The notes under the pieces are model-generated. The model was not told the origin of the DNA and did no database searches. It saw nothing but the letters and a program-made list of their open reading frames with translations. Below, one piece after another: positions 19,168 through 28,632 of a stretch of 64,000 nt of DNA. Location of the stretch: NCBI RefSeq assembly GCF_012427845.1, contig NZ_CP038498.1, forward strand, positions 4,278,001 through 4,342,000, read 5' to 3'. This DNA is from Pectobacterium punjabense (lineage in GTDB: Bacteria > Pseudomonadota > Gammaproteobacteria > Enterobacterales > Enterobacteriaceae). Made by a program: the position numbers and the translations under genes. How positions within the stretch are numbered: the stretch's first letter is position 1; the number at the start of each line of letters is the position of its first letter.

Positions 19168-20253
19168 TCAGGCTTGGCAATCCGCGATTGAGGCCAACAC
19201 CATGTCATGCGCAACGCCACCACGGACTTCTGATTGGCCAATCGCTGTTGGCAACACCAGGCGTAGCTCACCTGCCAGCACTTTCTTGTCACGCATCATG
19301 TGAGGAAGATAGGCTTCAGGCGTCATTTGCGTCGGACCGTTCACTGGAAGGCCAGCACGAACCAACAGAGACTTGATGCGCTCGACGTCCGCAGAGGAGA
19401 ACTGCCCGAGGCGACGTGCAGTATGCGCAGCCATCACCATGCCTGCCGCAACCGCTTCGCCATGAAGCCAATTACCGTAGCCCATTTCAGCTTCAATAGC
19501 ATGCCCGTAAGTATGGCCCAAATTGAGCAATGCGCGCATGCCACTTTCACGTTCATCAGCGGCGACCACTGCCGCTTTGATTTCACAGCAGCGTCGAATG
19601 CAATAAGCCAGCGCGTCATGCTGTAGCGCACGCACCGCCTCAATATTTTCTTCAAGCCAAAGGAAGAAATCGCGATCCAGAATAATGCCGTACTTAATGA
19701 CCTCCGCCAGCCCGGATGACAACTCCCGCGCGGGTAAGGATTTCAGGCAGTCCAGATCGATCACAACCGATACGGGCTGATAAAACGCCCCGATCATGTT
19801 TTTACCCAATGGGTGATTGACGGCGGTTTTACCACCGACGGAAGAATCTACCTGTGATAACAGCGTTGTCGGCACCTGAATGAACCGGACGCCGCGCTGA
19901 TAACTGGCTGCGGCAAAACCGGCTAAATCGCCGATGACACCGCCCCCCAAAGCGACAATCGTCGTATCACGACCATGTGGCTTTGCCAGTAGCGCGGTAA
20001 AAACCTGATCCAGTACGGCCAACGATTTGTACTGCTCGCCATCAGGTAAGATCACCTGATCGACATGCACGCCATTGTTTTCCAGCACACCACGAACGCG
20101 GTCAAGATACAGAGGGGCCAACGTCTGGTTAGTCACCAGCATGGCCTGTTCCCCCGCTTTCAACGGCATAAAAGATGCCGAATCATCAAATAATCCGGCG
20201 GCTATCGTAATGGGATAACTACGTTCCCCTAGTGTTACGGTAATTCTTTCCAT
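19168..20253 (-). CDS. aroB: 3-dehydroquinate synthase
   Basis: Second step of the shikimate pathway: DAHP to 3-dehydroquinate, NAD- and Zn-dependent. 361 aa (E. coli 362). Visible motifs: NAD site [48 protein letters not shown], and Zn ligands Glu in GLAEVIKYG and His in [13 protein letters not shown] and [10 protein letters not shown]. It follows aroK closely in the same operon. Confidence 0.97.
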   Translation of the reverse strand: MERITVTLGERSYPITIAAGLFDDSASFMPLKAGEQAMLVTNQTLAPLYLDRVRGVLENNGVHVDQVILPDGEQYKSLAVLDQVFTALLAKPHGRDTTIVALGGGVIGDLAGFAAASYQRGVRFIQVPTTLLSQVDSSVGGKTAVNHPLGKNMIGAFYQPVSVVIDLDCLKSLPARELSSGLAEVIKYGIILDRDFFLWLEENIEAVRALQHDALAYCIRRCCEIKAAVVAADERESGMRALLNLGHTYGHAIEAEMGYGNWLHGEAVAAGMVMAAHTARRLGQFSSADVERIKSLLVRAGLPVNGPTQMTPEAYLPHMMRDKKVLAGELRLVLPTAIGQSEVRGGVAHDMVLASIADCQA

Positions 20254-20304
20254 GCTCGTTAAACAACCCGTTCAGGGTCCGCTCAATGCGGATAAGGTAT
20301 GCGC

Positions 20305-20826
20305 TTAGTTGCTTTCCAGCATATTGATAATCTGGTTAGCAACAACCTTGGCACTTTGCTCGTCAGTCCGAATGGTAACATCGGCGATTTCTTCATAAAG
20401 CGGGTTCCGCTCTTTCGCCAATGCTTCCAATACTTCACGTGGAGGGGTTTCAACCTGAAGTAACGGACGTTTCTTATCACGCTGCGTGCGGGCCAGTTGC
20501 TTCTCGATTGTCGTTTCCAAATAAACGACAACGCCGCGCGCAGAAAGACGATTACGCGTCTCACGTGATTTGACTGAGCCACCGCCTGTCGCCAGTACGA
20601 TGCCTTGCTTTTCCGTCAATTCATTAATGACTTTCTCTTCACGATCGCGGAAGCCTTCTTCGCCTTCCACATCGAATACCCAGCCCACATCAGCCCCAGT
20701 GCGTCGCTCAATTTCTTGATCGGAGTCGAAAAACTCCATATTGAGTTGCTGAGCTAACTGACGGCCAATAGTGCTTTTGCCGGCACCCATAGGCCCAACC
20801 AGAAAGATATTGCGTTTCTCTGCCAT
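20305..20826 (-). CDS. aroK: Shikimate kinase I
   Basis: Phosphorylates shikimate with ATP. 173 aa, as in E. coli AroK. P-loop [15 protein letters not shown] (residues 11-25), shikimate-binding [31 protein letters not shown], and [14 protein letters not shown]. First gene of the aroK-aroB-damX-dam-rpe-gph-trpS superoperon. Confidence 0.97.
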   Translation of the reverse strand: MAEKRNIFLVGPMGAGKSTIGRQLAQQLNMEFFDSDQEIERRTGADVGWVFDVEGEEGFRDREEKVINELTEKQGIVLATGGGSVKSRETRNRLSARGVVVYLETTIEKQLARTQRDKKRPLLQVETPPREVLEALAKERNPLYEEIADVTIRTDEQSAKVVANQIINMLESN

Positions 20827-21177
20827 GTTTTTTGGTATTACTAAGACAATTCGTTAATGATAACCCGCCCCGCCAATCAACCCAGCGGCGGGACCTAAAC
20901 TGAAACCTCATGAGCGATAGTGCGAGAATCAGACAAAAAATTATCTCAAGACTCAGGGTAGTTTGGCAACCGAATAAAATGTCACACCGACCACAGAGGG
21001 CCAATGCAGTATGTTTTATCGACATTTTCGGTGGAACAACACTTCAGTGCTCAATTCGCTAACCCTTGTAAGCTAAATCCGCCGCAGCGTCAAACTCATA
21101 AGCATTGAACGTGACAAAAATATTGCTCCTTATCCGAAAAAAATCACCGAATAACATCAGAGCGAGCCTGGGTTTGC
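20827..21177. other. Non-coding region upstream of aroK, downstream of hofQ
   Basis: About 350 bp with no credible gene. In E. coli the aroKB promoters lie here. No strong terminator, operator or repeat was recognised apart from weak short inverted repeats. Confidence 0.5.
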
Positions 21178-22452
21178 TCACGATGAGGCGGGTATCAACG
21201 TCGGCGTGATGAAAATAACCAATTCTCGTCGCGTATGCTGCTGAGTATGGTTTCTGAACAGATGACCAAATACAGGAACCTCACCTAATAGTGGCACCTG
21301 TCTGTCACTGTTCTTTTTTTGTTGCTGGAAAATGCCACCTAATACGATGGTTTCTCCGTCGGTGACGGTCACCTGCGTTTGAATTTCTTGTTTATCGATC
21401 GCTAACGCTTCACCATTATCGCCCTGCTTAATCGTCTGTCCCGGCATGTTTTGACTAATTTTCAGATTCAGCGTAATCCGTCCGGCGCGCAGAATGTCGG
21501 GCGTCACTTCCATACCGAGTACCGCTTCTTTGAACTCGATAGACGTCGATCCGCTAGCACCGCTGGAGACCTGATACGGAATTTCCGTTCCCTGTTTAAT
21601 ACTGGCGGTCTGCTGGTGTGCCGTGAACAGGCGGGGACTAGCGATAATTTCGACCTGGCTTTCCTGCTCCAGCGCCATTAATTCCAGATCCAACAGACGA
21701 CCATTCAGTCGCGCCAAATGGAACCCCGCATTGACCGCTGGCGTATCTACTGGCAAGCCAACATTAAAATTGTTCAACCTGAGTGCCTTGTTCGTTGCAT
21801 CACCTTCCCCCAACCCCCAGTTAACGCCCAACGCTTGCAAGTGTTCACTGCTAATGGTGACAATGTGCGCCGCCAGTTGCACCTGCGCTAACGGCAAATC
21901 GAGCTCTTTTACCCACGGTTCGAGCTGTGCCAACGCGTCTTCCGTATCGCGAATCAATAAGGTATTCGTTCGTTTATCCATGGTTACGCTACCACGTGTA
22001 GAAAGCAGGGCTCCACGCTGGGCCTGAACGCTGGCTGCGACCTCATCCACATCGGCATACTGCAAGGCGATAGAAAGATTATGTAGCGGCAGTTTCTGCG
22101 CCAACTCCGCCATGCGTTCATCCTTTTCCTTCTGCTGGGACGCAAGATGCTCGGCAGGGAAAACCAGTAGCACGTTACCGTTGCGCTCTACGCTGAGTTT
22201 CCCCATACGCAAAACAATCTCCAGCGCTTGCTGCCAGGGTACTTCTGCCAACCTCAGGCTAAGGTTTCCCGTCACCCCCGGTGCAATCACCACATTGAGC
22301 TGCTGGTGATCGGCTAGCGCCTGCAACACCCGGGATATTGGCGAATCCTCAAAAGCCATCGATACCGAAGGTTCTGCATTGACCTGATACGGCATTACGA
22401 GGAGCAGTAACCAACTCAACGTCGCCACGCGACATAACATTCTGATGTTCAT
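21178..22452 (-). CDS. hofQ: HofQ, PilQ-family secretin for DNA uptake
   Basis: Outer-membrane secretin of the competence-type DNA utilisation apparatus (424 aa; E. coli HofQ 412). Signal peptide to about residue 27 (VNAEPSVSM follows), then an STN/AMIN-like N-domain (VSMAFEDSPISRVLQALADHQQLNVVIAPGVTGNLSLRLAEVPWQQALEIVL), an N1 domain, and the C-terminal secretin domain from about residue 190 with VEIIASPRLFTAHQQTASIKQGTEIPYQ and the closing VPLLGEVPVFGHLFRNH. Last gene of the hofMNOPQ operon. In E. coli the operon needs Sxy/CRP; no such site was checked in detail here. Confidence 0.93.
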   Translation of the reverse strand: MNIRMLCRVATLSWLLLLVMPYQVNAEPSVSMAFEDSPISRVLQALADHQQLNVVIAPGVTGNLSLRLAEVPWQQALEIVLRMGKLSVERNGNVLLVFPAEHLASQQKEKDERMAELAQKLPLHNLSIALQYADVDEVAASVQAQRGALLSTRGSVTMDKRTNTLLIRDTEDALAQLEPWVKELDLPLAQVQLAAHIVTISSEHLQALGVNWGLGEGDATNKALRLNNFNVGLPVDTPAVNAGFHLARLNGRLLDLELMALEQESQVEIIASPRLFTAHQQTASIKQGTEIPYQVSSGASGSTSIEFKEAVLGMEVTPDILRAGRITLNLKISQNMPGQTIKQGDNGEALAIDKQEIQTQVTVTDGETIVLGGIFQQQKKNSDRQVPLLGEVPVFGHLFRNHTQQHTRRELVIFITPTLIPASS

Positions 22453-22514
22453 AACCGTCCTTGTTATCGAGATAAGCGGTTGTTAAAAAATACGAGCCGA
22501 TAGGCAAGCTTCAC

Positions 22515-22892
22515 CTATTCCTTTGACTTATTAATAAATGGCGAAGCCAGCAACAGGCTCTCCTGCTGACCGTCACAACCTGCCCCCCTCACTGTCGGAA
22601 CCAGTTTGGCTCCTGATTTATCCAGTTGGCTGACCGACCAATTTCCCGGAGGAATGACCTCGCCATTTGTTAGCCGAACCCACCCTACTTCTGGCTGGGC
22701 TAGCCAGCCAATCCAGCGGTCACCAGAACCAACCACGCCCTTTAGCCTCCACGCAGGCGAGGTCGCTGAAGGCAGGCAACGTGCAGCGATCGACGGATGA
22801 AAAGGGTCGATACGTGCTGCGGTTTTTTCTGCCTGCACGCTATGCAGCACGAATAACAGCATCCATGCGATACGACCGATTATCTGACTCAT
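22515..22892 (-). CDS. hofP: HofP, DNA-utilisation (type IV pilus alignment, PilP-like) protein
   Basis: Small secreted protein (125 aa) in the PilP position of the pilus-alignment cluster. Signal peptide to about residue 22 (MSQIIGRIAWMLLFVLHSVQAEK). The mature part has the PilP-like core PAWRLKGVVGSGDRWIGWLAQPEVGWVRLTNGEVIPPGNWSVSQLDKSGAKL. Function is inferred from position and this core; E. coli HofP is equally divergent. Its ATG overlaps the end of hofO. Confidence 0.82.
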   Translation of the reverse strand: MSQIIGRIAWMLLFVLHSVQAEKTAARIDPFHPSIAARCLPSATSPAWRLKGVVGSGDRWIGWLAQPEVGWVRLTNGEVIPPGNWSVSQLDKSGAKLVPTVRGAGCDGQQESLLLASPFINKSKE

Positions 22893-23476
22893 GGCACCAC
22901 CTCTGGTTCGATCAGTGATAATTCAACCCGTAGCCGTGGCGCTTCAGAGGATAGATTGGTTAACCCGGCATCTGGCTTTACCGTCAACTGCGCAATTCGC
23001 AATACATAAGGCAGCTTCGTCAACTCACGAAGCACCTGCAATATCCCCGTGTAATCCGCACTAAATACCAGTTGCCAGCGTTCCTGATGAGGAGCTTCTA
23101 CGCTACGGGAAGCGCGTTGCCACGACAGCAGCGAAGCCCCCGCTTGCGACAGAGGCTCGACGAGAAGTTGTGCCAACACATCAGGCTGAAAGGGAGCGGA
23201 TCGCGTGGTTTTTCCCGCTAGCTGCGTGTGCAAAACTGACAATAACGGCATCGCGTCTAGTTTTTGTTGCGTCTCCTGTATATTCAGCCGCACCTGAACG
23301 ATCTGCGCCTCCGTGCCAATAACGGTTATCCGTACGTCACCGATGAAGAACCAGCCTGATAGCAGCCCAACTGCGGCAACAAACGCCCATTGAAGGGCAA
23401 GTTGCTGCCAGAGCGGTTTATTAATTAGTCCTGGTCGGTTCAACACAGCATTAAGCATAATTTTTTGATTAATCAT
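22889..23476 (-). CDS. hofO: HofO, DNA-utilisation (PilO-like) membrane protein
   Basis: PilO-position protein. The open frame reaches 23599, but this part overlaps hofN; the start is taken as ATG 23476 (MINQKIMLNAVLNRPG), preceded by a GGGGGA ribosome site and overlapping the hofN stop by 8 bp, giving 195 aa. One membrane helix (WAFVAAVGLLSGWFFIG) is followed by a coiled-coil stretch (EAQIVQVRLNIQETQQKLD) and a PilO-like periplasmic ferredoxin fold with LLSWQRASRSVEAPHQERWQLVFSADYTGILQVLREL. Acts with HofN and HofP to link the pilus motor to the secretin. Confidence 0.82.
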   Translation of the reverse strand: MINQKIMLNAVLNRPGLINKPLWQQLALQWAFVAAVGLLSGWFFIGDVRITVIGTEAQIVQVRLNIQETQQKLDAMPLLSVLHTQLAGKTTRSAPFQPDVLAQLLVEPLSQAGASLLSWQRASRSVEAPHQERWQLVFSADYTGILQVLRELTKLPYVLRIAQLTVKPDAGLTNLSSEAPRLRVELSLIEPEVVP

Positions 23477-24038
23477 GGTCATCCCCCAACAGGAAATCCG
23501 TTGCGCCGCGCCAGTCAACCTGCAAGGAAAAACGTAGCCCGTCCCCCATGTCGCGCTCTCGGGACGTACGCAGCAGTTGTATGCGTTCGACTGAAACATG
23601 GCGCAATAACGCGTGCTGTAGCGTAATGATGTCGTGATAGTTTTCGCTCACACCTGTAAGTAGCAAATGCGACCCACGGTCAGCGATTTCCGTCAGCCAC
23701 AGACGCGCGGGCATCATGCCAGCAAGCTGCTCTAACAAATGAAGGTTGCGACGATTGTCATGCAGGATTACTGCCTCTGTGCGTTCTTGCGCCTGAAAGC
23801 GACGCAGCGTTTCCCGCGCGAGGTGAGTTTGCTGATACAACGTGGACAACTGCTGCTGCTGCGTCAGAACCGTATCGAGACCATCCTGCGCACGTTGTTG
23901 ACGGTGCTGGAAAAGCAGATAACTTGCCGCAATAAGGCATAGCATCAACCCCGTCTGTAGCCATAATAGCCCTAACCAACGGCGTGCCCGCTGACGCATC
24001 TGAGTCGTACGCCAGGGTAAAAGATTAATCAGCAGCAT
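23469..24038 (-). CDS. hofN: HofN, DNA-utilisation (PilN-like) membrane protein
   Basis: PilN-like protein of the pilus-alignment cluster (189 aa; E. coli 179). It starts MLLINLLPWRTTQMRQRARRW, the characteristic PilN N-terminus, with one membrane helix (GLLWLQTGLMLCLIAASYLLF), a Gln-rich coiled coil and a periplasmic domain. It follows hofM with only 2 bp between stop and start. Confidence 0.88.
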   Translation of the reverse strand: MLLINLLPWRTTQMRQRARRWLGLLWLQTGLMLCLIAASYLLFQHRQQRAQDGLDTVLTQQQQLSTLYQQTHLARETLRRFQAQERTEAVILHDNRRNLHLLEQLAGMMPARLWLTEIADRGSHLLLTGVSENYHDIITLQHALLRHVSVERIQLLRTSRERDMGDGLRFSLQVDWRGATDFLLGDDHD

Positions 24039-24040
24039 GG

Positions 24041-24892
24041 TCAGACATCCTCAGGACGCAATGCCAAGCCACTCGCGACCGCAAAAGCCGAGGGGAAACT
24101 CGGCAACGGTGGCTGTAGGTGGCTAAACACCGTTAACGGCGACCACGGCAGTAATACGTTGGTACTCTGTCTGGGTAAATCGGACGAGACGCTGGAATAA
24201 TAGGCTACGCTATCGACATCATGCTGATAGCGAGTGCTTACAACCGATACGATATCGGCTTCGTCATTCAGCTCATCAAGGTGTATCACGCCCGAGTAAA
24301 ACGCGTGGTTCAACGGGGATGCCCACAGCCAACCATCCAACAGGCGATGCAGGAACAGACGGTTAGCTTCAAGTCCAGCCAACTGTGCCATCGTTCGAAG
24401 CGCACACGTTGAAACATCAAGGACATCAGGATGCAGCCCCGCGTTCTTCAGACATGTCAGCCATTTGTCGATTTCCTGTCGGCGTGCGGCCGTCACCAGC
24501 AGTGAACCCTGCTCCTGCGGATCTTCCCGATAGTCTATCGCCAGCGATTCGCGGCTAATCGGCAGCTTGCGATCCGCCATAGTTTCAATATAAAGGCTAC
24601 GTTCTGGCTCCTGTAAACGCGGGTCAGGCAGCGGTAAACGCTGCTGCAAAATCGACTGAGCAGGAAACCCCACCCGCAATGAAATAGGTTCAGGCAGTAA
24701 ACGACGCCATGTTTGTAAGGTCTCACAAAGCACCTCAGTATGGTGTAGACTACCCGAGCGCAACGTATCGTCTGGTAGTGGATATTGCCACCAGTGACGA
24801 AGCTGCCAACCGTAGCGGCGACGCTGAACCGCCAGAGCGCGCATGAAGCCGTTCTGTATATCTAACCCAACCCGCCAGATGTGATAAGCCAT
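24041..24892 (-). CDS. hofM: HofM, DNA-utilisation (PilM-like) protein
   Basis: Cytoplasmic actin-like PilM family member that recruits HofN. The start is placed at ATG 24892 (MAYHIWRVGLDIQNGF), matching E. coli HofM (MAFKIWQIGL); the open frame begins 8 codons earlier. 283 aa. It contains VGFPAQSILQQRLPLPDP and the C-terminal AVASGLALRPEDV block. First gene of the leftward hof operon, divergent from mrcA with about 110 bp between them. Confidence 0.87.
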   Translation of the reverse strand: MAYHIWRVGLDIQNGFMRALAVQRRRYGWQLRHWWQYPLPDDTLRSGSLHHTEVLCETLQTWRRLLPEPISLRVGFPAQSILQQRLPLPDPRLQEPERSLYIETMADRKLPISRESLAIDYREDPQEQGSLLVTAARRQEIDKWLTCLKNAGLHPDVLDVSTCALRTMAQLAGLEANRLFLHRLLDGWLWASPLNHAFYSGVIHLDELNDEADIVSVVSTRYQHDVDSVAYYSSVSSDLPRQSTNVLLPWSPLTVFSHLQPPLPSFPSAFAVASGLALRPEDV

Positions 24893-25003
24893 GTTTAACC
24901 CGATTTCCTTATCCAATAAACGTATCCACAGTGCTGGGTTATCTTTATACTAGCGCCCGATTGTTTATAAACTGTCCAAACGCTACTGAATGGAAAATCC
25001 CAG

Positions 25004-27559
25004 GTGAAGTTCGTAAAGTATCTATTCATCCTTGCAGTCTCTTGCATTCTGCTGGGAGCTGCCTCGATATATGGTTTGTACCGCTATATCGAACCCCAAC
25101 TGCCCGATGTCGCCACGCTGAAAGACGTTCGGCTACAAACGCCAATGCAGGTCTACAGCGCCGATGGCGAACTGATCGCTCAATTTGGTGAGAAACGGCG
25201 TATCCCGCTCAAGCTGGACCAGATTCCCCCTGAGCTGGTACATGCTTTTATCGCGACCGAAGACAGCCGCTTCTATGATCACCACGGTGTCGATCCCGTC
25301 GGGATTATCCGCGCCGCATCTATCGCGCTCACCTCTGGTCACGCCTCTCAAGGGGCGAGTACCATTACGCAACAGCTCGCCAGGAACTTCTTCCTGAGCC
25401 CGGAACGCACCCTGACTCGTAAGATAAAGGAAGTGTTTCTGGCTATTCGTATTGAGCAATTGCTGACTAAGGATGAAATCCTTGAGCTCTACCTGAACAA
25501 GATTTACCTCGGCTATCGCGCCTATGGTGTTGGTGCGGCGGCACAGGTTTACTTCGGTCGCCCTGTTGACCAGTTGACGCTGAGCGAAATGGCGATGATC
25601 GCCGGCTTGCCGAAGGCCCCATCGACGTTCAACCCGCTCTATTCCTATGACCGCGCCGTTGCCCGCCGCAACGTGGTACTGGCGCGCATGAAGGATGAAA
25701 ACTACATCACGCCGTCGCAATACGATGCGGCACGCAGCGAAAAGCTGGTCGCGAATTATCACGCGCCTGAAATTTCGTTCTCCGCACCGTATGTCGCGGA
25801 AATGGCACGGCAGGAGATGGTCAAACGCTACGGTGAAGATGCGTATAACGACGGTTATAAGGTCTACACGACGGTTACCAAGAAATTGCAAACTGCCGCG
25901 CAGGATGCATTGCGTAATAACATTCTCGCCTATGACATGCGCCACGGTTATCGCGGCCCAAGTAAAGTGTTGTGGAAAGTGGGTGAAGGCGTTTGGGATC
26001 AGGCGAAGATGATTACGGCATTGAAAGCGTTGCCGGTCTACGGCCCGCTCTATCCGGCCATCGTCACCAGCACGACGTCAGATAATGCGATTGCGATCCT
26101 GTCTGACGGCAACAATATTGCCTTACCGATGGCGGGCATGCGCTGGGCGCGCGCCTATCGTTCCGATACGCAACAAGGGCCAACGCCGAAACGCGTCACG
26201 GATGTAGTGCAGGCAGGCCAACAGATTTGGGTGCGTAAAGTGAACGATGACTGGTGGCTGGCACAGGTGCCGGACGTCAACTCTGCTATCGTCTCGCTCA
26301 ACCCGAAAAATGGCGCGATAGAAGCGCTGGTTGGCGGTTTTGACTTTAACCAAAGTAAATTCAACCGTGCGACACAGGCACTGCGTCAGATTGGTTCCAA
26401 CATCAAACCATTCCTGTACACCGCAGCGATGGACAAAGGCTTAACGCTGGCAACGATTCTGAACGACGTACCGATCACCCGTTGGGATGCGGGCGCAGGA
26501 TCTGACTGGCGGCCGAAAAACTCCCCAGCAACTTATGACGGCCCAATCCGTTTGCGTCAGGGACTAGGTCAATCCAAAAACGTGGTCATGGTACGCGCCA
26601 TGCGTGCGATGGGCGTCGACTATGCCGCGGATTACCTGCAACGCTTCGGCTTCCCGGCACAGAATATCGTTCATACCGAATCGCTGGCGCTGGGTGCGGC
26701 CTCGTTTACGCCGCTACAGGTTGTACGTGGTTATGCCGTCATGGCAAACGGTGGCTATCTGGTCGATCCCTATCTGATTAGTAAGATAGAGAGCGAAGCG
26801 GGTGGTACGGTGTTTACCGCGACACCTAAGGTGGTCTGTGATACCTGCAATCTACCGCTGGTTTACGGTGAAACGCCACGTTCTCCGGTATTAGCAACCA
26901 CTAACGTTGAAGATGTCGCCACGTCAAACGAAGCACCACCGCTAGGCCTGCCGCAGCCAGAACTGGAGCCTGTTACGCCAGAGGCCGCACAGCAAAGCGC
27001 AGCGCAACCTTATGCACCGCACGTGATCAACACGCCGCTGTCTTTCCTGATTAAAGACGCGCTGAACAGTAACGTCTTTGGTGAACCAGGTTGGATGGGA
27101 ACGGGCTGGCGTGCAGGTCGTGATTTGAAACGTCGTGATATCGGCGGAAAAACCGGTACCACGAACAGTTCCAAAGATGCCTGGTTCTCCGGCTATGGCC
27201 CGAATCTGGTGACCTCAGTCTGGATAGGTTTCGACGATCACCGCCGCGATCTCGGGGCAAGCAGCGCATCAGGCGTCATCAAAGACCAGATTTCCGGTTA
27301 TGAAGGCGGTGCGAAATCAGCGCAGCCTGCATGGGATGATTTCATGAAAGCCGCGCTGGATGGCGTACCTGAGCAACCGCTGACGCCGCCGCCTGGCATC
27401 GTCAGCGTGGTCATTGACCGCAGCAGCGGTAAGCTGTCTAACGGGGGTGGGAACAGCCGTTCCGAATACTTCATTGACGGTACACAGCCGAAAGAATATG
27501 AAGTGCATGAAGTCGGCACCACACTGATGGATAACGGGCAAAGCGAAGAATTGTTCTAG
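25004..27559 (+). CDS. mrcA: Penicillin-binding protein 1A
   Basis: Bifunctional peptidoglycan synthase (851 aa; E. coli 850). Cytoplasmic N-tail and membrane anchor (YLFILAVSCILLGAASIYGLYRYI), GT51 glycosyltransferase domain (ATEDSRFYDHHGVDPVG, GASTITQQLARNFFLS), an OB-fold insert, then the transpeptidase with SxxK in SNIKPF, SxN in QSKNVVMV and KTGT in GGKTGTTNSSKDAW. It starts with GTG at the position homologous to the E. coli ATG (MKFVKYLFILAV). Divergent from hofM and followed by a strong terminator. Confidence 0.97.
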   Translation: MKFVKYLFILAVSCILLGAASIYGLYRYIEPQLPDVATLKDVRLQTPMQVYSADGELIAQFGEKRRIPLKLDQIPPELVHAFIATEDSRFYDHHGVDPVGIIRAASIALTSGHASQGASTITQQLARNFFLSPERTLTRKIKEVFLAIRIEQLLTKDEILELYLNKIYLGYRAYGVGAAAQVYFGRPVDQLTLSEMAMIAGLPKAPSTFNPLYSYDRAVARRNVVLARMKDENYITPSQYDAARSEKLVANYHAPEISFSAPYVAEMARQEMVKRYGEDAYNDGYKVYTTVTKKLQTAAQDALRNNILAYDMRHGYRGPSKVLWKVGEGVWDQAKMITALKALPVYGPLYPAIVTSTTSDNAIAILSDGNNIALPMAGMRWARAYRSDTQQGPTPKRVTDVVQAGQQIWVRKVNDDWWLAQVPDVNSAIVSLNPKNGAIEALVGGFDFNQSKFNRATQALRQIGSNIKPFLYTAAMDKGLTLATILNDVPITRWDAGAGSDWRPKNSPATYDGPIRLRQGLGQSKNVVMVRAMRAMGVDYAADYLQRFGFPAQNIVHTESLALGAASFTPLQVVRGYAVMANGGYLVDPYLISKIESEAGGTVFTATPKVVCDTCNLPLVYGETPRSPVLATTNVEDVATSNEAPPLGLPQPELEPVTPEAAQQSAAQPYAPHVINTPLSFLIKDALNSNVFGEPGWMGTGWRAGRDLKRRDIGGKTGTTNSSKDAWFSGYGPNLVTSVWIGFDDHRRDLGASSASGVIKDQISGYEGGAKSAQPAWDDFMKAALDGVPEQPLTPPPGIVSVVIDRSSGKLSNGGGNSRSEYFIDGTQPKEYEVHEVGTTLMDNGQSEELF

Positions 27560-27586
27560 CCAACGTTCGATAGCGTTACACTTACA

Positions 27587-27618
27587 AAGAAGGCACCGAA
27601 ACGGTGCCTTCTTTTTTT
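27587..27618. terminator. Bidirectional terminator between mrcA and nudE
   Basis: AAAGAAGGCACCG and CGGTGCCTTCTTT form a long perfect stem with an AAA loop, followed by a run of T on the plus strand and preceded by an A run, so it works in both directions between these convergent genes. Confidence 0.93.
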
Positions 27619-27638
27619 GGCGATGATAAGTCAGGAAA

Positions 27639-28196
27639 TTAGCGGGGCGTACGGCGCAACCAGTCGTGAGCCAGAAATAGCGCACTAACATTACGTGCTT
27701 CGCGGAAATCGGGCTCTTGCAGCAGCGACATCATATTGTCCATCGGCCAGCGGACTTGCGGCAGAGGCTCCGGCTCATCGCCTTCCAAACTCTGCGGGTA
27801 CAACCCGCGCGCTACCACGATATTCATCTGACTGGAAAAATAGGAGGGTGCCATGGTTAACGTCGCTAGCAGTTCCATCTTTTCCGCACCGAAACCGACT
27901 TCCTCCATCAGTTCGCGATTAGCCGCTTCAAAAACCGTTTCACCGGGATCGATCAGCCCCTTAGGGAAGCCCAGCTCGTACTCCTCAATGCCGACTGCGT
28001 ATTCGCGGATCAACAACAGTTCATCATCAATGATCGGGACAACCATTACCGCCTGCCGACCGCTTGATCGCATCCGTTCATAAACCCGGCGTACCCCGTT
28101 GCTAAATTCAAGATCGACGGATTCCACATTGAACAAGCGCGAACGCGCTACCGTTTCCACCTTGAGGATTTTAGGTTTTTTCAGGTTATGACTCAT
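27639..28196 (-). CDS. nudE: ADP compounds hydrolase NudE
   Basis: Nudix hydrolase acting on ADP-ribose, NADH and Ap3A (185 aa; E. coli 186). The Nudix box is GLIDPGETVFEAANRELMEEVGF. The start is ATG 28196 (MSHNLKKPKILKVETVARSRLF), matching E. coli NudE; the frame is open 17 codons further upstream with a basic sequence that is not conserved. It also keeps YAVGIEEYELGFPKG and LEGDEPEPLPQVRWP. Position next to mrcA is conserved. Confidence 0.95.
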   Translation of the reverse strand: MSHNLKKPKILKVETVARSRLFNVESVDLEFSNGVRRVYERMRSSGRQAVMVVPIIDDELLLIREYAVGIEEYELGFPKGLIDPGETVFEAANRELMEEVGFGAEKMELLATLTMAPSYFSSQMNIVVARGLYPQSLEGDEPEPLPQVRWPMDNMMSLLQEPDFREARNVSALFLAHDWLRRTPR

Positions 28197-28632
28197 TGAT
28201 GCCCCCAGAGAGTTACGACCAGAACGGCGCCTTCGCCCAACGCACATGAGGGACTGCGTTTATCGCAACCTGAACACGACATGCTGTTGAATAAGAAGAG
28301 ATCGTAAATATTCTTTTTTGATTCTGTTCACATTGTGCGTTAACAGTCACCTTCGCTGCAACTATCGTGACGATGAATTTACGTGTGAGCAACATGCAGG
28401 ACACATCCTGTATGAGAAACGGCCGCCAAAAGTCAATAACTTAAAAAAAATAGGATTATCCTCATTCAATAGGCATTTTTTGCTTGTTACTATCATCACC
28501 TTATGCGATTAATTCTATTCACAATTACGTCATTAATCTAAGAAAACAATGCCATACGGGTTATCATCGATTGTATAATTTTGTTAAACTCCGACAGGAA
28601 CAAGGAGCATCGCGTTTTGGAATGGAGATGAC
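28197..28632. other. Divergent non-coding region nudE/igaA
   Basis: About 435 bp, strongly AT-rich towards igaA, holding the nudE and igaA promoters. A short palindrome (AGGACACATCCT) lies near 28396. No other element was recognised. Confidence 0.5.

Noticed and set aside
28197..28632. Structured RNA or riboswitch upstream of igaA
   Set aside because: Only a short palindrome near 28396 is seen; no extended pairing or known riboswitch motif was recognised.
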